Shown here: positions 1 to 10,500 of the stretch, piece by piece
Position numbering within the stretch: position 1 is the stretch's first letter
How the letters are laid out: each line of letters opens with the position of its first letter
Source: Luidia sarsii
Taxonomy: Eukaryota; Echinodermata; Asteroidea; Paxillosida; Luidiidae
Length of the DNA: 64,000 bases
NCBI GenBank assembly: GCA_949987565.1
Contig: OX465118.1
Location: forward strand, 3,252,538 to 3,316,537
Direction: 5' to 3'
Translations under genes and position numbers: made by a program
Notes under the pieces: generated by a model
Told to the model about the DNA's origin: nothing
Seen by the model: the letters and a program-made list of their open reading frames with translations, nothing else
Database searches by the model: none

Positions 1-383
1 TGGCAACTTGCAAATACAGAATGTTGAGTTTCCTGCTTGAACGGCTTTTCTTTAATCGGGGCCTTTGGACTCTAAATAACTGATACATTGTAGAATAAGT
101 GAAGCTTGGGACCACCCGAGTGTTCAGTGTTTGATTTCGGGTGTAATTTGGTACATATTGGGGCTTGAAATATGGCGCTATTTGAATTTGCTGTGGAAGA
201 ATAGGGATGCTTCCCAAAATCCTCGTCGATGAAAATCGGCTTGGAGAGCAACACACGAGTTACTGCACTTTGCTCACAATCGTCTCGAACGACACCTTCC
301 AGAGAAATATCGCCAAACCCGTCACTTTAGCCGTTGTTTTGAAATTAATCCGCCAAATGAAAGTTTTAAAAAATACAATACCT

Positions 384-422
384 CTGACCCTCTATCGCCA
401 ACTTCCATCTCTCTCTTTTCAG
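384..422 (+). other. 3' splice-site-like tract (representative)
   Basis: CTGAC at 384-388 resembles a branch point. It is followed by pyrimidine-rich sequence, a tctctctctttt run and CAG, with the AG at 421-422, 35 nt after the branch-point A. The pattern is present in essentially all monomers, and attttcag survives in the diverged edge copy. No convincing 5' splice site or exon is visible, so function is not claimed. Confidence 0.35.
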
Positions 423-443
423 CATCAATACGTCACCAACAAT

Positions 444-463
444 ATTTGATCTGATTATCAAAT
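444..463. other. Dyad: 7-bp arms, 6-nt loop (representative)
   Basis: ATTTGAT and ATCAAAT are perfect inverted repeats separated by CTGATT. The element is found in most monomers. It is broken in C types (attattaaatc) and H types (attatccaatc). It could form a small cruciform or hairpin. Confidence 0.7.
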
Positions 464-490
464 CAAATTTACAAAATCCACTCTGCGACC

Positions 491-500
491 GATAATTATC
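491..500. other. Perfect 10-bp palindrome GATAATTATC (representative)
   Basis: This AT-rich palindrome lies 27 bp after the dyad at 444-463 and is conserved in nearly all units. It is altered in 54912 (gataatcatc) and in 55859 and 57752 (gataattatac). In A, E and F' types it is followed by AATAAA, which is lost in other types. Confidence 0.7.
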
Positions 501-873
501 AATAAATACCGCGAACTACTTTGCGTGTGTGTATGACGGATGGCACCCAAGCAAGTTGGCGGAAGCATGACCGTTAGTTCGGAATAGCGCCCCAAATACA
601 CAGACAATCAAAGAAACCAGAATACTTCGTTTTGATATAACAGCGTACGTCAGTGAAAGAATACATTTCACTTTTGATCAGTCCTCTACACAAGTACATT
701 TTCAAGGGATAATTTCCACTGAAATTGCGACACTCCCGGATTGGAAACAAAATGATTCTACGTAAATTCACTTGATTTTTATAGTCGTTCTTGTTGGTGT
801 TTTTGAGGGGTTGTTGCTTGTTTCTTTGGGCTTCGGTAGTCTGCCATATTTTTATACAACTTTGTTTCAATGA

Positions 874-940
874 GGGGTCTTTGGAGGGTAATTAACCGAT
901 ACATTGTAGAATAAGTGAAGCTTAAGACAACCTGGGGGTT
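874..940 (+). repeat. Internal repeat, copy a (representative)
   Basis: This 67-bp stretch aligns without gaps to 1004-1070, offset 130 bp, with 55 of 67 positions identical. The central 26 bp (898-923, ending in the HindIII site AAGCTT) are identical to 1028-1053. Every array monomer has both copies. Copy a continues into AAGACAACCTGGGGG. Core variants in copy a include tgtacaataag (G type) and acatttta (near 60,541). Confidence 0.93.
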
Positions 941-1003
941 CCGTGATGGCAACTTGCAAATACAGAATGTTGAGTTTCCTGCTTGAACGGCTTTTCTTTA
1001 ATC

Positions 1004-1070
1004 GGGGCCTTTGGACTCTAAATAACTGATACATTGTAGAATAAGTGAAGCTTGGGACCACCCGAGTGTT
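1004..1070 (+). repeat. Internal repeat, copy b (representative)
   Basis: This is the second copy of the internal repeat. It differs from copy a mainly in ggactctaaataac before the core and in gggaccacccgag after it. In the monomer phase used here it is at 58-124 of each unit. Its core is nearly invariant over the array; the exception I saw is aagtaaagctt in units 55859 and 57752. Confidence 0.93.
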
Positions 1071-1331
1071 CAGTGTTTGATTTCGGGTGTAATTTGGTAC
1101 ATATTGGGGCTTGAAATATGGCGCTATTTGAATTTGCTGTGGAAGAATAGGGATGCTTCCCAAAATCCTCGTCGATGAAAATCGGCTTGGAGAGCAACAC
1201 ACGAGTTACTGCACTTTGCTCACAATCGTCTCGAACGACACCTTCCAGAGAAATATCGCCCAACCCGTCACTTTAGCCGTTGTTTTGAAATTAATCCGCC
1301 CAATGATAGTTTAAAAAAATACAATACCTCT

Positions 1332-1338
1332 GAGCTCT
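1332..1338. other. 7-bp GAGCTCT insertion marking B monomers
   Basis: Most monomers read acctctgaccctc here; B monomers read acctctgagctctgaccctc, a short near-tandem duplication that creates a SacI site (GAGCTC). It occurs at 1332, 8908, 16484, 35415 and 40154. The first three are exactly 7,576 bp apart and track the HOR period. Confidence 0.9.
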
Positions 1339-4300
1339 GACCCTCTATCGCCAACTTCCATCGCTCTCTTTTCAGCATCAATACGTCACCAACAATATTT
1401 GATCTAATTATCAAATCAAATTTACACAATTCACTGTGCGACCGATAATTATCCATAAATAACGCGAACTACTTTGCGTGTGTGTGTGACGGATGGCACA
1501 CAAGCAAGTTGGCGGAAGCATGACCGTTAGTTCGGAATAGCGCCCCCAATACACAGACAATCAAAGAAACCAGAATACTTCGTTTTGATATAACAGCGTA
1601 CGTCAGTGAAAGAATACATTTCACTTTTGATCAGTCCTCTACACAAGAACATTTTCAAGGGCTAATTTCCACTGAAATTGCGACACTCCCGGATTGAAAA
1701 CAAAATGATTCTACGTTAATTCACTTGATTTTTTATAGTCGTTCTTGTTGGTGTTTTTGAGGGGTTGTTGCTTGTTTCTTTGGGCTTCGGTAGTCTGCCA
1801 TATTTTTATACAACTTTGTTTCAATGAGGGGTCTTTGGAGGGTAATTAACCGATACATTGTAGAATAAGTGAAGCTTAAGACAACCTGGGGGTTCCGTGA
1901 TGGCAACTTGCAAATACAGAATGTTGAGTTTCCTGCTTGAACGGCTTTTGTTTAATCGGGGCCTTTGGACTCTAAATAACTGATACATTGTAGAATAAGT
2001 GAAGCTTGGGACCACCCGAGTGTTCAGTGTTTGATTTCGGGTGTAATTTGGTACATATTGGGGCTTGAAATATGGCGCTATTTGACTTTGCTGTGGAAGA
2101 ATAGGGATGCTTCCCAAAATCCTCGTCGATGAAAATCGGCTTGGAGAGCAACACACGAGTTACTGCACTTTGCTCACAATCGTCTCGAACGACATCTTCC
2201 AGAGAAATATCGCCCAACCCGTCACTTTAGCCGTTGTTTTGAAATTAATCCGCCCAATGATAGTTTTAAAAAATACAATACCTCTGACCCTCTATCGCCA
2301 ACTTCCATCTCTCTCTTTTCAGCATCAATACGTCACCAACAATATTTGATCTGATTATTAAATCAAATTTACACAATTCACTGTGCGACCGATAATTATC
2401 CATCAATAACGCGAACTACTTTGCGTGTGTGTGTGACGGATGGCACCCAAGCAAGTTGGCGGAAGCATGACCGTTAGTTCGGAATAGCGCCCCCAATACA
2501 CAGACAATCAAAGAAACCAGAATTCTTCGTTTTGATATAACAGCGTACGTCAGTGAAAGAATACATTTCACTTTTGATCAGTCCTCTACACAAGTACATT
2601 TTCAAGGGATAATTTCCACTGAAATTGCGACACTCCCGGATTGAAAACAAAATGATTCTACGTTAATTCACTTGATTTTTATAGTCGTTCTTGTCGGTGT
2701 TTTTGAGGGGTTGTTGCTTGTTTCTTTGGGCTTCGGTAGTCTGCCATATTTTTATGCAACTTTGTTTCAATGAGGGGTCTTTGGAGGGTAATTAACCGAT
2801 ACATTGTAGAATAAGTGAAGCTTAAGACAACCTGGGGGTTCCGTGATGGCAACTTGCAAATACAGAATGTTGAGTTTCCTGCTTGAACGGCTTTTCTTTA
2901 ATCGGGGCCTTTGGACTCTAAATAACTGATACATTGTAGAATAAGTGAAGCTTGGGACCACCCGAGTGTTCAGTGTTTGATTTCGGGTGTAATTTGGTAC
3001 ATATTGGGGCTTGAAATATGGCGCTATTTGAATTTGCTGTGGAAGAATAGGGATGCTTCCCTAAATCCTCGTCGATGAAAATCGGCTTGGAGAGCAACAC
3101 ACGAGTTACTGCACTTTGCTCACAATCGTCTCGAACGACACCTTCCAGAGAAATATCGCCCAACCCGTCACTTTAGCCGTTGTTTTGAAATTAATCCGCC
3201 CAATGATAGTTTAAAAAAATACAATACCTCTGACCCTCTATCGCCAACTTCCATCTCTCTCTTTTCAGCATCAATACGTCACCAACAATATTTGATCTGA
3301 TTATCAAATCAAATTTACAAAATTCACTGTGCGACCGATAATTATCCATCAATAACGCGAACTACTTTGCGTGTGTGTGTGACGGATGGCACCCAAGCAA
3401 GTTGGCGGAAGCATGACCGTTAGTTCGGAATAGCGCCCCCAATACACAGACAATCAAAGAAACCAGAATTCTTCGTTTTGATATAACAGCGTACGTCAGT
3501 GAAAGAATACATTTCACTTTTGATCAGTCCTCTACACAAGTACATTTTCAAGGGATAATTTCCACTGAAATTGCGACACTCCCGGATTGAAAACAAAATG
3601 ATTCTACGTTAATTCACTTGATTTTTATAGTCGTTCTTGTCGGTGTTTTTGAGGGGTTGTTGCTTGTTTCTTTGGGCTTCGGTAGTCTGCCATATTTTTA
3701 TGCAACTTTGTTTCAATGAGGGGTCTTTGGAGGGTAATTAACCGATACATTGTAGAATAAGTGAAGCTTAAGACAACCTGGGGGTTCCGTGATGGCAACT
3801 TGCAAATACAGAATGTTGAGTTTCCTGCTTGAACGGCTTTTCTTTAATCGGGGCCTTTGGACTCTAAATAACTGATACATTGTAGAATAAGTGAAGCTTG
3901 GGACCACCCGAGTGTTCAGTGTTTGATTTCGGGTGTAATTTGGTACATATTGGGGCTTGAAATATGGCGCTATTTGAATTTGCTGTGGAAGAATAGGGAT
4001 GCTTCCCAAAATCCTCGTCGATGAAAATCGGCTTGGAGAGCAACACACGAGTTACTGCACTTTGCTCACAATCGTCTCGAACGACACCTTCCAGAGAAAT
4101 ATCGCCCAACCCGTCACTTTAGCCGTTGTTTTGAAAATAATCCGCCCAATGATAGTTTAAAAAAATACAATACCTCTGACCCTCTATCGCCAACTTCCAT
4201 CTCTCTCTTTTCAGCATCAATACGTCACCAACAATATTTGATCTGATTATCAAATCAAATTTACAAAATTCACTGTGCGACCGATAATTATCAATAAATA

Positions 4301-4738
4301 CCGCAAACTACTTTGCGTGTGTGTGTGACGGATGGCACCCAAGCAAGTTGGCGGAAGCATGACCGTTAGTTCGGAATAGCGCCCCCAATACACAGACAAT
4401 CAAAGAAACCAGAATACTTCGTTTTGATATAACAGCCTACGTCAGTGAAAGAATACATTTCACTTTTGATCAGTCCTCTACACAAGTACATTTTCAAGGG
4501 ATAATTTCCACTGAAATTGCGACACTCCCGGATTGAAAACAAAATGATTCTACGTTAATTCACTTGATTTTTATAGTCGTTCTTGTTGGTGTTTTTGAGG
4601 GGTTGTTGCTTGTTTCTTTGGGCTTCGGTAGTCTGCCATATTTGTATACAACTTTGTTTCAATGAGGGGTCTTTGGATGGTAATTAACCGATACATTGTA
4701 GAATAAGTGAAGCTTAAGACAACCTGGGGGTTCCGTGA

Positions 4739-5684
4739 TGGCAACTTGCAAATACAGAATGTTGAGTTTCCTGCTTGAACGGCTTTTCTTTAATCGGGGC
4801 CTTTGGACTCTAAATAACTGATACATTGTAGAATAAGTGAAGCTTGGGACCACCCGAGTGTTCAGTGTTTGATTTCGGGTGTAATTTGGTACATATTGGG
4901 GCTTGAAATATGGCGCTATTTGACTTTGCTGTGGAAGAATAGGGATGCTTCCCAAAATCCTCGTCGATGAAAATCGGCGTGGAGAGCAACACACGAGTTA
5001 CTGCACTTTGCTCACAATCGTCTCGAACGACACCTTCCAGAGAAATATCGCCCAACCCGTCACTTTAGCCGTTGTTTTGAAATTAATCCGCCCAATGATA
5101 GTTTAAAAAAATACAATACCTCTGACCCTCTATCGCCAACTTCCATCTCTCTCTTTTCAGCATCAATACGTCACCAACAATATTTGATCTGATTATCAAA
5201 TCAAATTTACAAAATTCACTGTGCGACCGATAATTATCCATCAATAACGCGAACTACTTTGCGTGTGTGTGTGACGGATGGCACCCAAGCAAGTTGGCGG
5301 AAGCATGACCGTTAGTTCGGAATAGCGCCCCCAATACACAGACAATCAAAGAAACCAGAATTCTTCGTTTTGATATAACAGCGTACGTCAGTGAAAGAAT
5401 ACATTTCACTTTTGATCAGTCCTCTACACAAGTACATTTTCAAGGGATAATTTCCACTGAAATTGCGACACTCCCGGATTGAAAACAAAATGATTCTACG
5501 TTAATTCACTTGATTTTTATAGTCGTTCTTGTCGGTGTTTTTGAGGGGTTGTTGCTTGTTTCTTTGGGCTTCGGTAGTCTGCCATATTTTTATGCAACTT
5601 TGTTTCAATGAGGGGTCTTTGGAGGGTAATTAACCGATACATTGTAGAATAAGTGAAGCTTAAGACAACCTGGGGGTTCCGTGA
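4739..5684. repeat. Hybrid monomer F: F' left part joined to D right part
   Basis: The left part carries F' markers (gactttgctg and cgtggagag near 4,921-4,985). The right part carries the C/D markers ccatcaataac (near 5,238), agaattcttcg, gtcggtg and tatgcaac. The switch lies between about 4,985 and 5,237, where F' and D look identical. The next monomer (5685) is E, the type that normally follows D. The same hybrid is at 12,315 in the second HOR copy. It is the expected product of unequal crossover between F' and D two monomers out of register. Confidence 0.85.
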
Positions 5685-7576
5685 TGGCAACTTGCAAATA
5701 CAGAATGTTGAGTTTCCTGCTTGAACGGCTTTTCTTTAATCGGGGCCTTTGGACTCTAAATAACTGATACATTGTAGAATAAGTGAAGCTTGGGACCACC
5801 CGAGTGTTCAGTGTTTGATTTCGGGTGTAATTTGGTACATATTGGGGCTTGAAATATGGCGCTATTTGAATTTGCTGTGGAAGAATAGGGATGCTTCCCA
5901 AAATCCTCGTCGATGAAAATCGGCTTGGAGAGCAACACACGAGTTACTGCACTTTGCTCACAATCGTCTCGAACGACACCTTCCAGAGAAATATCGCCCA
6001 ACCCGTCACTTTAGCCGTTGTTTTGAAAATAATCCGCCCAATGATAGTTTAAAAAAATACAATACCTCTGACCCTCTATCGCCAACTTCCATCTCTCTCT
6101 TTTCAGCATCAATACGTCACCAACAATATTTGATCTGATTATCAAATCAAATTTACAAAATTCACTGTGCGACCGATAATTATCAATAAATACCGCAAAC
6201 TACTTTGCGTGTGTGTGTGACGGATGGCACCCAAGCAAGTTGGCGGAAGCATGACCGTTAGTTCGGAATAGCGCCCCCAATACACAGACAATCAAAGAAA
6301 CCAGAATACTTCGTTTTGATATAACAGCCTACGTCAGTGAAAGAATACATTTCACTTTTGATCAGTCCTCTACACAAGTACATTTTCAAGGGATAATTTC
6401 CACTGAAATTGCGACACTCCCGGATTGAAAACAAAATGATTCTACGTTAATTCACTTGATTTTTATAGTCGTTCTTGTTGGTGTTTTTGAGGGGTTGTTG
6501 CTTGTTTCTTTGGGCTTCGGTAGTCTGCCATATTTGTATACAACTTTGTTTCAATGAGGGGTCTTTGGATGGTAATTAACCGATACATTGTAGAATAAGT
6601 GAAGCTTAAGACAACCTGGGGGTTCCGTGATGGCAACTTGCAAATACAGAATGTTGAGTTTCCTGCTTGAACGGCTTTTCTTTAATCGGGGCCTTTGGAC
6701 TCTAAATAACTGATACATTGTAGAATAAGTGAAGCTTGGGACCACCCGAGTGTTCAGTGTTTGATTTCGGGTGTAATTTGGTACATATTGGGGCTTGAAA
6801 TATGGCGCTATTTGACTTTGCTGTGGAAGAATAGGGATGCTTCCCAAAATCCTCGTCGATGAAAATCGGCGTGGAGAGCAACACACGAGTTACTGCACTT
6901 TGCTCACAATCGTCTCGAACGACACCTTCCAGAGAAATATCGCCCAACCCGTCACTTTAGCCGTTGTTTTGAAATTAATCCGCCCAATGATAGTTTAAAA
7001 AAATACAATACCTCTGACCCTCTATCGCCAACTTCCATCTCTCTCTTTTCAGCATCAATACGTCACCAACAATATTTGATCTGATTATCAAATCAAATTT
7101 ACAAAATTCACTGTGCGACCGATAATTATCAATAAATACCGCAAACTACTTTGCGTGTGTGTGTGACGGATGGCACCCAAGCAAGTTGGCGGAAGCATGA
7201 CCGTTAGTTCGGAATAGCGCCCCCAATACACAGACAATCAAAGAAACCAGAATACTTCGTTTTGATATAACAGCGTACGTCAGTGAAAGAATACATTTCA
7301 CTTTTGATCAGTCCTCTACACAAGTACATTTTCAAGGGATAATTTCCACTGAAATTGCGACACTCCCGGATTGAAAACAAAATGATTCTACGTTAATTCA
7401 CTTGATTTTTATAGTCGTTCTTGTTGGTGTTTTTGAGGGGTTGTTGCTTGTTTCTTTGGGCTTCGGTAGTCTGCCATATTTTTATACAACTTTGTTTCAA
7501 TGAGGGGTCTTTGGAGGGTAATTAACCGATACATTGTAGAATAAGTGAAGCTTAAGACAACCTGGGGGTTCCGTGA

Positions 7577-10500
7577 TGGCAACTTGCAAATACAGAATGT
7601 TGAGTTTCCTGCTTGAACGGCTTTTCTTTAATCGGGGCCTTTGGACTCTAAATAACTGATACATTGTAGAATAAGTGAAGCTTGGGACCACCCGAGTGTT
7701 CAGTGTTTGATTTCGGGTGTAATTTGGTACATATTGGGGCTTGAAATATGGCGCTATTTGAATTTGCTGTGGAAGAATAGGGATGCTTCCCAAAATCCTC
7801 GTCGATGAAAATCGGCTTGGAGAGCAACACACGAGTTACTGCACTTTGCTCACAATCGTCTCGAACGACACCTTCCAGAGAAATATCGCCAAACCCGTCA
7901 CTTTAGCCGTTGTTTTGAAATTAATCCGCCAAATGAAAGTTTTAAAAAATACAATACCTCTGACCCTCTATCGCCAACTTCCATCTCTCTCTTTTCAGCA
8001 TCAATACGTCACCAACAATATTTGATCTGATTATCAAATCAAATTTACAAAATCCACTCTGCGACCGATAATTATCAATAAATACCGCGAACTACTTTGC
8101 GTGTGTGTATGACGGATGGCACCCAAGCAAGTTGGCGGAAGCATGACCGTTAGTTCGGAATAGCGCCCCAAATACACAGACAATCAAAGAAACCAGAATA
8201 CTTCGTTTTGATATAACAGCGTACGTCAGTGAAAGAATACATTTTACTTTTGATCAGTCCTCTACACAAGTACATTTTCAAGGGATAATTTCCACTGAAA
8301 TTGCGACACTCCCGGATTGGAAACAAAATGATTCTACGTAAATTCACTTGATTTTTATAGTCGTTCTTGTTGGTGTTTTTGAGGGGTTGTTGCTTGTTTC
8401 TTTGGGCTTCGGTAGTCTGCCATATTTTTATACAACTTTGTTTCAATGAGGGGTCTTTGGAGGGTAATTAACCGATACATTGTAGAATAAGTGAAGCTTA
8501 AGACAACCTGGGGGTTCCGTGATGGCAACTTGCAAATACAGAATGTTGAGTTTCCTGCTTGAACGGCTTTTCTTTAATCGGGGCCTTTGGACTCTAAATA
8601 ACTGATACATTGTAGAATAAGTGAAGCTTGGGACCACCCGAGTGTTCAGTGTTTGATTTCGGGTGTAATTTGGTACATATTGGGGCTTGAAATATGGCGC
8701 TATTTGAATTTGCTGTGGAAGAATAGGGATGCTTCCCAAAATCCTCGTCGATGAAAATCGGCTTGGAGAGCAACACACGAGTTACTGCACTTTGCTCACA
8801 ATCGTCTCGAACGACACCTTCCAGAGAAATATCGCCCAACCCGTCACTTTAGCCGTTGTTTTGAAATTAATCCGCCCAATGATAGTTTAAAAAAATACAA
8901 TACCTCTGAGCTCTGACCCTCTATCGCCAACTTCCATCGCTCTCTTTTCAGCATCAATACGTCACCAACAATATTTGATCTGATTATCAAATCAAATTTA
9001 CACAATTCACTGTGCGACCGATAATTATCCATAAATAACGCGAACTACTTTGCGTGTGTGTGTGACGGATGGCACACAAGCAAGTTGGCGGAAGCATGAC
9101 CGTTAGTTCGGAATAGCGCCCCCAATACACAGACAATCAAAGAAACCAGAATACTTCGTTTTGATATAACAGCGTACGTCAGTGAAAGAATACATTTCAC
9201 TTTTGATCAGTCCTCTACACAAGAACATTTTCAAGGGCTAATTTCCACTGAAATTGCGACACTCCCGGATTGAAAACAAAATGATTCTACGTTAATTCAC
9301 TTGATTTTTTATAGTCGTTCTTGTTGGTGTTTTTGAGGGGTTGTTGCTTGTTTCTTTGGGCTTCGGTAGTCTGCCATATTTTTATACAACTTTGTTTCAA
9401 TGAGGGGTCTTTGGAGGGTAATTAACCGATACATTGTAGAATAAGTGAAGCTTAAGACAACCTGGGGGTTCCGTGATGGCAACTTGCAAATACAGAATGT
9501 TGAGTTTCCTGCTTGAACGGCTTTTGTTTAATCGGGGCCTTTGGACTCTAAATAACTGATACATTGTAGAATAAGTGAAGCTTGGGACCACCCGAGTGTT
9601 CAGTGTTTGATTTCGGGTGTAATTTGGTACATATTGGGGCTTGAAATATGGCGCTATTTGACTTTGCTGTGGAAGAATAGGGATGCTTCCCAAAATCCTC
9701 GTCGATGAAAATCGGCTTGGAGAGCAACACACGAGTTACTGCACTTTGCTCACAATCGTCTCGAACGACACCTTCCAGAGAAATATCGCCCAACCCGTCA
9801 CTTTAGCCGTTGTTTTGAAATTAATCCGCCCAATGATAGTTTTAAAAAATACAATACCTCTGACCCTCTATCGCCAACTTCCATCTCTCTCTTTTCAGCA
9901 TCAATACGTCACCAACAATATTTGATCTGATTATTAAATCAAATTTACACAATTCACTGTGCGACCGATAATTATCCATCAATAACGCGAACTACTTTGC
10001 GTGTGTGTGTGACGGATGGCACCCAAGCAAGTTGGCGGAAGCATGACCGTTAGTTCGGAATAGCGCCCCCAATACACAGACAATCAAAGAAACCAGAATT
10101 CTTCGTTTTGATATAACAGCGTACGTCAGTGAAAGAATACATTTCACTTTTGATCAGTCCTCTACACAAGTACATTTTCAAGGGATAATTTCCACTGAAA
10201 TTGCGACACTCCCGGATTGAAAACAAAATGATTCTACGTTAATTCACTTGATTTTTATAGTCGTTCTTGTCGGTGTTTTTGAGGGGTTGTTGCTTGTTTC
10301 TTTGGGCTTCGGTAGTCTGCCATATTTTTATGCAACTTTGTTTCAATGAGGGGTCTTTGGAGGGTAATTAACCGATACATTGTAGAATAAGTGAAGCTTA
10401 AGACAACCTGGGGGTTCCGTGATGGCAACTTGCAAATACAGAATGTTGAGTTTCCTGCTTGAACGGCTTTTCTTTAATCGGGGCCTTTGGACTCTAAATA

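Larger units (their letters stand above)
1..7576. repeat. Higher-order repeat copy 1 (8-mer, 7,576 bp)
   Basis: Monomers start at 1 (A), 947 (B), 1901 (C), 2847 (D), 3793 (E), 4739 (F, hybrid), 5685 (E) and 6631 (F'). Type A has cgccaaacccg, a gtgtgtatgacgg run and gattggaaac. B has a 7-bp GAGCTCT insertion, ggcacacaag and a six-T run in gattttttatag. C has gcttttgttta and attattaaatc. D has ccctaaatcct. E has gaaaataatccg, cagcctacg and ggatggtaatt. F' has gactttgctg with cgtggagag. Against copy 2 I noticed three single-base differences: in A near 670 (atttcac versus attttac), in B near 1406 (gatctaatt versus gatctgatt) and in C near 2195 (gacatcttcc versus gacaccttcc). I did not compare every base. 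Confidence 0.93.

Noticed and set aside
207..449. Plus-strand 80-codon frame in A-, C- and some F'-type monomers
   Set aside because: It is opened or closed by single-base changes between monomer types and has no recognisable domain.
1..946. Monomer as a tandemly arranged transposon or MITE
   Set aside because: I see no terminal inverted repeats, target-site duplications or transposase remnant. The only inverted matches are short (for example cgccaactt near 396 and aagttggcg near 554).
867..1263. Overlapping minus-strand reading frames of 111 and 81 codons repeated in most monomers
   Set aside because: They overlap each other in different frames, include the internal repeat read twice, and are shortened in some units by single changes (for example ccctaaat in D). 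Most differences between copies change the amino acid. They resemble no known family. Their regular recurrence simply reflects the satellite.
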